Source: Owenia fusiformis
Taxonomy: Eukaryota; Annelida; Polychaeta; Sabellida; Oweniidae
NCBI GenBank assembly: GCA_903813345.2
Contig: CAIIXF020000004.1
Coordinates: 17,591,513-17,655,512, forward strand
DNA length: 64,000 nucleotides
Direction: 5' to 3'
The notes beneath the pieces were generated by a model, which worked only from the letters and a program-made list of their open reading frames with translations, was not told where the DNA came from and did not search any database. Positions 58,421 through 64,000 of this stretch are shown piece after piece; within the stretch, counting starts at the first letter, position 1, and each line of letters begins with the position of its first letter. The position numbers and the translations under genes are program-made.

Positions 58421-59983
58421 ATACTTAGACAGGCCAAAAGTGTTTGGATTTTTAAGTCTTTTAAAAGATTTAATCAAAATAAATAAATAAATAATATAAA
58501 TGAAATATTCATTATTTTGTGTTTTTTAAAATTCCCTGCAGTTCAGTTTCATATAGTTTTGATATGTAGTTTATTGTTTTAGAGTTTATTGACTTTTCAT
58601 TTTTCAATCAGGCTGAAAAACCATGAGCTTTCAAGAAAAAGGGAAAAACCATCACTACAATCTACATCCTGTACATTTATTGGCAAAAAAATCAATAAAA
58701 TTTATGCAATAAAATTATGCTGTCCTCTCGTTGTTTATTTACAAGACTGCATTCAATTTCACAAACAACATTATGACTATTTATCAATTATCTAATAAAT
58801 TCCATTGAAAATTAAGTCATATTTATAATAAATTCCCAACAATATTTCTTTTTCATTTCATTTAAGGGATACGGGTATTACAGGTATTTCTCCATAAATG
58901 AGCCAAAATCTGTAGTTAAGACCAACAGAAGTAAACCCTTTAATATCAAACCTTTTTTGCTTCTATTTCCCTTCATATCGCATTAATTTAAATGATTATA
59001 TAAAGCCTGATATTTTGAAGTTTTTTAACCAAACTGGGTAATTTATTGCTCACTATTTCCACTCTTTCCACTCTATTTTGTGTTTTTAACATTAGACCCC
59101 TGTGATATTATATTTATAGGATAATCCATGTCTCAGAAAGCTATTTGTATAGCATAAATATAACAATACTAACTTTCAAATAAAATATCTATACTTAACT
59201 ACAAAAAGTGAAAATAAGTGGGATTTGTAGGCAATTTAGCAAGCCATTCATTGCATTGTGAAACAAAGACAAGAAATTATACTGAAATGGTAGACAGCAC
59301 TGTATTTCATTAGACACTTATCTGAATGAATGAAACAAGATGAACATGATTGGGGTGACATGTAAAGCAAGGGTAAACTTGAGGAATGATTCTATTAATG
59401 CGACCTTATTGAAGTTTTCCAACTAATGCAAGGTATATGCAACAGAACAAGGTCTTATAACTAATGTACCATTGTCCTAAAGCGTGGAATCTCCTGAAAA
59501 TCCAAACAGAATATGTTCTCTGGACTTTTGAATTTAGGATAGCAGACATACCAATAGGAACAACTCGACAGGTCACAAGTGATATTGGTACATTTAATCT
59601 CATATAACTACTGCAATTAGCACCAAAGCATCAGAAATCCATGTAAGTGCAAACTTTCTACAATTAAAGTGATTCATAACTGAACCATTCTCAAGTAAAT
59701 GTTTGAAATTGTTCCATTAATGAAAGAATCTGGAGAACAAATCCATGAAAGGCTTAAACATCAAGAAGAAACTGTTAAAATACAAATAAAATAAGAATAC
59801 AAACTGTAAATGAACGATGTTATCCCACTTTTATGTTACCAATATTTTAATAAATCTCAGATTTCATTTCAGAACAATATGGCAGATTATTAGCTAGAGA
59901 AACCCTCAAAAATATGAGCATGAATTTATGTTATTGTCAATACCTGATGAAATATTATATACTGTTTCAGACTTATTGACAAC
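58421..59983. other. 5' flank of DHHC gene 1
   Basis: Noncoding, with blocks matching 61600-62400 upstream of DHHC gene 2 (for example TTTTTAACCAAACTGGGT). A candidate 5' UTR intron runs from CGACAG/GTCACA (59572) to TTTCAG (59970). Confidence 0.5.
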
Positions 59984-61153
59984 ATGGCAGAAGGCAAGTC
60001 AAAATCAGAGAAGAAGTACAGTGAGAAATCCCTGGCTGAGAAGTATAACGAGATCCTTAGCAACAAAGAAAACTTCAAAGTGACTCCCAAACATGTCAAT
60101 GCACTGGCTCCCATATGGTTCATTGTAACCATGTTTTGCACATTCTATTTGGGACAGTTCTGTGTGGCCCCTGTGGTGCATGCAAGCTATGAACTCTCTG
60201 CCAGTACAGAGTATGTTCTATATGGGATCTCATACTGGGCATTTGCGCAGTTGGTGATGAATTGGTACTGTATACGCAATGTAGGAAGTATATATAGAAA
60301 CACAGCACGTGTTGTTGAAAAAAATGATAACCATGTGCATATAAGTGAAGTAAATGGATCTAATAAAGGACAAAATTATGCAACAAAGGACAGAAGTGAG
60401 GAAAATGAAAAATCATTAGAAAATAATGATGGAGAGAATGCAGGATCGTTGGTATGGAAACGCTCAAGAGGAGATGGTCAAATTTATGCTGTGAAAATGC
60501 CTGCAAGTGGAGCTAATAACCCTGATCATGGACATTCTGTAGGTCTATGCCCTGAACAACCAGTCATGTACTCATACTGGTCATGGAAACCTTGTTTAAT
60601 ATGCCAATATAATGTTCCACCAAGAACTCACCACTGCCCGCTGTGTAAAGCATGCATCTTGAAACGAGATCACCATTGCTACTTCACAGGTCGATGCATT
60701 GGACTAAACAACCAGCGTCACTTTATTGTGTTTGCATTCTGGGCCTTCTTTGCCTGTACCTTATCAGTGATATATACTCTGTTTTATACATACATTATGA
60801 TATCCCATCTTGGTCAATTATCATGGACGGATATTTTAGTACCTGTTACGTTTGTCCGTTGGTGTTTGGGATATACTGGATTCTATCATGTGATCTTATA
60901 TTTCGTGGTTAATAACCTAGCATTTTTTATGATCGTCACTTTCAGGTATGTCAAATTTCAGTTGATATTTATCAGAAAAGGCGTCACGGCATTTGAGTAT
61001 GATTACAGGATTAAAATCCAGAATACAAATTCTTTTCACAAAGAATTGAAATCAGTATTTGGTGACCATTGGTATTTGAATTTTATTTTTCCTTGCCACA
61101 ATATCTTCCCTCTTCGACAGAATGCTCTTGATTGGCCGAATATTAAACAATAA
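59984..61153 (+). CDS. DHHC palmitoyltransferase, copy 1 (389 aa)
   Basis: Predicted membrane protein S-acyltransferase that transfers an acyl group from acyl-CoA to cysteines of target proteins. The Cys-rich domain (about 204-250) has CLICQYNVPPRTHHCPLCKA and KRDHHCYFTGRCIGLNNQRH; the catalytic DHHC is residues 229-232. Hydrophobic segments at about 42-65, 76-97, 247-273 and 300-320 fit the four-TM topology. TAFE (335-338) fits the TTxE-type motif. The CRD resembles ZDHHC22/24-type proteins (RDHHC followed by FTG), but the orthologue is not certain. The coding region is one uninterrupted exon, unusual beside the intron-rich neighbours. The start ATG follows a TTTCAG acceptor by 13 bp. The stop codon lies inside AATAAA (61149-61154). 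Confidence 0.95.
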   Translation: MAEGKSKSEKKYSEKSLAEKYNEILSNKENFKVTPKHVNALAPIWFIVTMFCTFYLGQFCVAPVVHASYELSASTEYVLYGISYWAFAQLVMNWYCIRNVGSIYRNTARVVEKNDNHVHISEVNGSNKGQNYATKDRSEENEKSLENNDGENAGSLVWKRSRGDGQIYAVKMPASGANNPDHGHSVGLCPEQPVMYSYWSWKPCLICQYNVPPRTHHCPLCKACILKRDHHCYFTGRCIGLNNQRHFIVFAFWAFFACTLSVIYTLFYTYIMISHLGQLSWTDILVPVTFVRWCLGYTGFYHVILYFVVNNLAFFMIVTFRYVKFQLIFIRKGVTAFEYDYRIKIQNTNSFHKELKSVFGDHWYLNFIFPCHNIFPLRQNALDWPNIKQ

Positions 61154-62402
61154 AACAAGGACTAGTCTGAAGTATTCTGTCTATTACCAAATAAAACAAG
61201 GAACTAGTCTGTTTATCTATCAAACAATGAAACAAGGACATCAATTATTCAAAAAATGAAACAATGAAATTAGGATTCATTGTATACTAATAGAACCAAA
61301 TATTCAACAATGAAACATAAACTTGCCAACCACCCAAACAATGAATCTATCAATGAACTATATGTACATGTATTGGACAAGGACAAAAACTGACCATAAA
61401 TGTCTAAATGTGGAAGACTATACATGTACATGTATGATATTTAGTAGTTTTGAAATTAGTAACAAGAATGACTGCTTTTACAGTACCTCTATATAAGAAT
61501 TATGTAATGACATGGGTATTTAGCAGTTAAATTTAATAGAGCTCTGGTTAAGTATTTTGAGAAATTAAGATGATTATAAATTATAGTATTATTAGACAAA
61601 ATTTTTAATGAATACTCTAATACACATGCATTTATGTATTCATTTGACAACATAAATTTTACATACAACATTATGGCTATCAAATAAATAATGAGTTCCA
61701 TAGGAATTTAAGTTATATGTTATGTTATTCATTTAAGAGTCATATTCAAAATAAATTTCTTTTTCATTTTACTAAAGGGATACATGTATTAATCCATATA
61801 AATGAAGCAAATTCTAAGTTAAATTAGAATTAAATCTTTCAAAATCAAGTTGGTTATTATGCTTTGTATCACTCAATATCTCTTTAAAACTTAAATCATA
61901 TACATGTAATTGTGACTTCCTGATTTTGTGGTCTTTTTAACCAAACTGGGTGATTTAATTCTTGCTAATTTCACTCTTTTCAACTCGTTTCTTGTTTTCA
62001 ACAAGAGCTTTGTGATACTTTATTGATAGGATAATCCAAGTTTTGGAAAGCTATTATGTATAACAATACCAACTCTCAAATAAAATATCTCCATTGCCCC
62101 ATGATTAATTGCAACAAATGTGAAAAAGGTAAAAACCCATTGTTAAAATATATTGAAATAGAAAACCCTGAGTTTTATGGTGCAATTAAAGAGAAAATAT
62201 ACAAATTAAACACAAAAGGGGTGGCATATAAAGCAAGGGCAAACAATAAGATCAATTTGAATCATGTTCATATTAATTTTGTAACTGAAGGTTCAGGAAA
62301 TAAATAATACGGTCAATAAGTAGTTGGACTCTCCTTAGTGAAAGCATTGTTCTCTGGATTTCTGAATTGAAGCAGTGATACCAAGAGGGAAGGACTGACA
62401 TA
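61154..62402. other. Spacer between the DHHC genes
   Basis: Noncoding. The second half repeats the upstream flank of copy 1, showing that the duplication included 5' DNA. An 83-codon frame (62056-62307) has no family features and is not maintained in the paired upstream region. Confidence 0.5.
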
Positions 62403-63554
62403 ATGGCAGAAGAGAAATCCAAAGCAGAGAAGAAGTGCAAAGAGCAAACACTGACTGAGAAGTATAATAAGTTCCTTAGCAAGATAGACAATTTCCAAGT
62501 GACTCCTGAAGACGTCAATAGATTTGCTCCAATGTGGTTCATCATAGTCATGTTTTTCACCTTCTATTTAGGACAATTATACATTGTTCCCACTGTGCAT
62601 GCAACCTACCAACTGTCTTTTAATATGGAGTGTTTCTTATATGGGGTCTTGTACTTGGCTTTCATTGAATTGCTGGTGAACTGGTATTACATACGTAATG
62701 TGGAAAGTAAACATAGAAACACAACACAGACAGTAAAAACTGATGATAACCATGCACATAATGGTGATGAGAATGACGCTAAGAAAGACAAAAATGAAGG
62801 GACAATGGATGGAGGTGATATGGCACAGACAGACAAACTTAAATCATCAGCGAAAAGGGATAATGGACAGGATACAGGATCATTGGTATATAAACGCTTC
62901 AGAGGAGATGGTCAAATCTATGCTGTGAAAATGCCTTCAAATGGAGCTAAATCTGAACAACCAGTCATGTACTCATACTGGTCATGGAAACCTTGTTTAA
63001 CATGCAAACGTAATGTTCCACCAAGAGCTCACCACTGTCCACTGTGTAAAGCATGCATCTTGAAACGAGATCACCATTGTTACTTCACAGGTCAATGTAT
63101 TGGACTGAACAACCAGCGTCACTTTATTGTCTTTACATTCTGGATAATATTTGCGAGTACTGTATACCTAACATACACTCTGCTTTATACATACATCATG
63201 ATTTTCAATCTTGGACAATTATCATGGATGGATATCTTTCTACCAGCAACATTTGTCCGTTGGTGTATGGGTTATACTGCATTCTATCAAGTGATCTTAT
63301 ATTTTGTTGTTTACAGTTTAGCTTTCTTTATGATGCTCTCATTCAGGTATATAATATTTCAGCTGAGATTTATAAGAAAAGGTATAACATCTTTCGAATA
63401 TGAATGTAAGATCAAAATTAAGAATGCAAATTCTTTTTATGAGGAGCTGATATCAGTATTTGGTGACCATGGGTATATGAATTTCATTTTTCCTTGCCAC
63501 GATATCTTCCCTCTTCGACAAGATGCTCTTGATTGGCCAAATATAAAACAATAA
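62403..63554 (+). CDS. DHHC palmitoyltransferase, copy 2 (383 aa)
   Basis: Tandem paralogue of the gene at 59984, similar along its whole length, most strongly in the Cys-rich domain (DHHC at residues 223-226, KRDHHCYFTGQCIGLNNQRH) and C-terminus (FPLRQDALDWPNIKQ). The most divergent part is the hydrophilic linker at about 105-185, where copy 2 has a different Asp/Lys-rich stretch. ITSFE replaces VTAFE at the TTxE-type site. Single coding exon; stop codon again inside AATAAA (63550-63555). The sequence just before the ATG aligns with the copy 1 region upstream of its candidate intron, so copy 2 appears to lack that intron. Both reading frames are intact, suggesting both are functional. Confidence 0.95.
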   Translation: MAEEKSKAEKKCKEQTLTEKYNKFLSKIDNFQVTPEDVNRFAPMWFIIVMFFTFYLGQLYIVPTVHATYQLSFNMECFLYGVLYLAFIELLVNWYYIRNVESKHRNTTQTVKTDDNHAHNGDENDAKKDKNEGTMDGGDMAQTDKLKSSAKRDNGQDTGSLVYKRFRGDGQIYAVKMPSNGAKSEQPVMYSYWSWKPCLTCKRNVPPRAHHCPLCKACILKRDHHCYFTGQCIGLNNQRHFIVFTFWIIFASTVYLTYTLLYTYIMIFNLGQLSWMDIFLPATFVRWCMGYTAFYQVILYFVVYSLAFFMMLSFRYIIFQLRFIRKGITSFEYECKIKIKNANSFYEELISVFGDHGYMNFIFPCHDIFPLRQDALDWPNIKQ

Positions 63555-64000
63555 AACAAGGACATTAATTATTCAAAAATCAAACAATGAAACAATGAAT
63601 CCCTCAATGGAACTGTTGGACATTCCAACAGTACAAGTAATGTGTGAATCCAGTGTGATTGTGGCAGTTTAACCTCTTGACTACCTGGAGTGACGAAAAA
63701 TGATCTTGAAACCTTGAGTAACGAGAAAATCCGTCACAAAACTTTTCACTAAAATTGATCTTATTTGAACAATATTCATCCAATTTATACAAAAATTGTT
63801 TAATTTTCTAATTTCACTAAGTTTGGCATCTAAAGTTGTATAGGTATGTGGTTAAATGTCAAAAGGTGGCAAAAACAAAAATTCTCCAATTTCAACCGAT
63901 TTTATAGCCTGGGATTCAAGAGGTTAATACATGTACTATGTTATTTAGCATTTCTAAAATCAGAAGAATGCCTGCTTCAAAGTACTACAATAAGAATTAT
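63555..64000. other. Noncoding end of window
   Basis: AT-rich sequence downstream of DHHC copy 2 with ACAATGAAACAA words like those downstream of copy 1. No missing PANK4 N-terminal exon was found here. Confidence 0.4.

Noticed and set aside
62056-62307. 83-codon plus-strand frame between the DHHC genes
   Set aside because: The homologous upstream region of copy 1 does not keep the frame open and there is no known domain.
1-64000. Bacterial-type features (operons, CRISPR arrays, ribosome binding sites, attachment sites)
   Set aside because: The tandem repeats are contiguous satellites without unique spacers, and all genes have spliceosomal introns or animal-type domains.

Overview
The window is AT-rich nuclear DNA from an animal, most likely a non-arthropod marine invertebrate. 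Coding exons are short, have canonical GT-AG borders, and are separated by kilobase introns full of minisatellites and small inverted-repeat transposons. Exon lengths and phases match vertebrate orthologues closely (a 31, 61, 85 and 73 bp series in arrestin; an intron directly after the ATG in a calmodulin-type gene). The species cannot be named from sequence alone.

Layout. 1-9.9 kb: no recognised gene; a GA-rich minisatellite split by a hAT-type MITE, a promoter-like MITE, and a large 80-bp satellite. 9.9-30.9 kb, plus strand: a beta-arrestin gene lacking only its first coding exon, with a duplicated, mutually exclusive exon 10. 30.9-36.9 kb: convergent intergenic DNA with minisatellites and TIR elements. 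36.9-58.0 kb, minus strand: the last 13 coding exons of PANK4 (pseudo-pantothenate kinase plus DUF89 phosphatase). One 12.7-kb PANK4 intron contains a decayed Ngaro-like tyrosine-recombinase retrotransposon (41.4-48.8 kb) and, on the opposite strand, a complete four-EF-hand calmodulin/troponin-C-like gene (49.7-53.5 kb). 58.4-63.6 kb, plus strand: two tandem DHHC palmitoyltransferase genes with uninterrupted coding regions. They probably sit inside a PANK4 5' intron, because the PANK4 N-terminal exons are not found before the window ends.

Two observations stand out. First, in the EF-hand gene a 42-bp unit that includes a 3' splice site and the start of its exon is amplified into seven in-frame tandem acceptors, so the gene could make proteins differing by 14-residue steps after EF-hand 3. 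Second, the two 73-bp arrestin exons are constrained by frame to be used one at a time, and they differ at the Arg of the C-domain phosphoinositide-binding site and in the receptor-facing C-loop.

Functionally, arrestin (GPCR desensitisation, clathrin/AP2 adaptor), an EF-hand calcium sensor, PANK4 (coenzyme A metabolism) and DHHC acyltransferases (S-acylation from acyl-CoA) are neighbours, but nothing in the sequence shows that they form one pathway. Much of the unusual structure comes from transposons and tandem repeats touching splice sites and carrying dense transcription-factor motifs.
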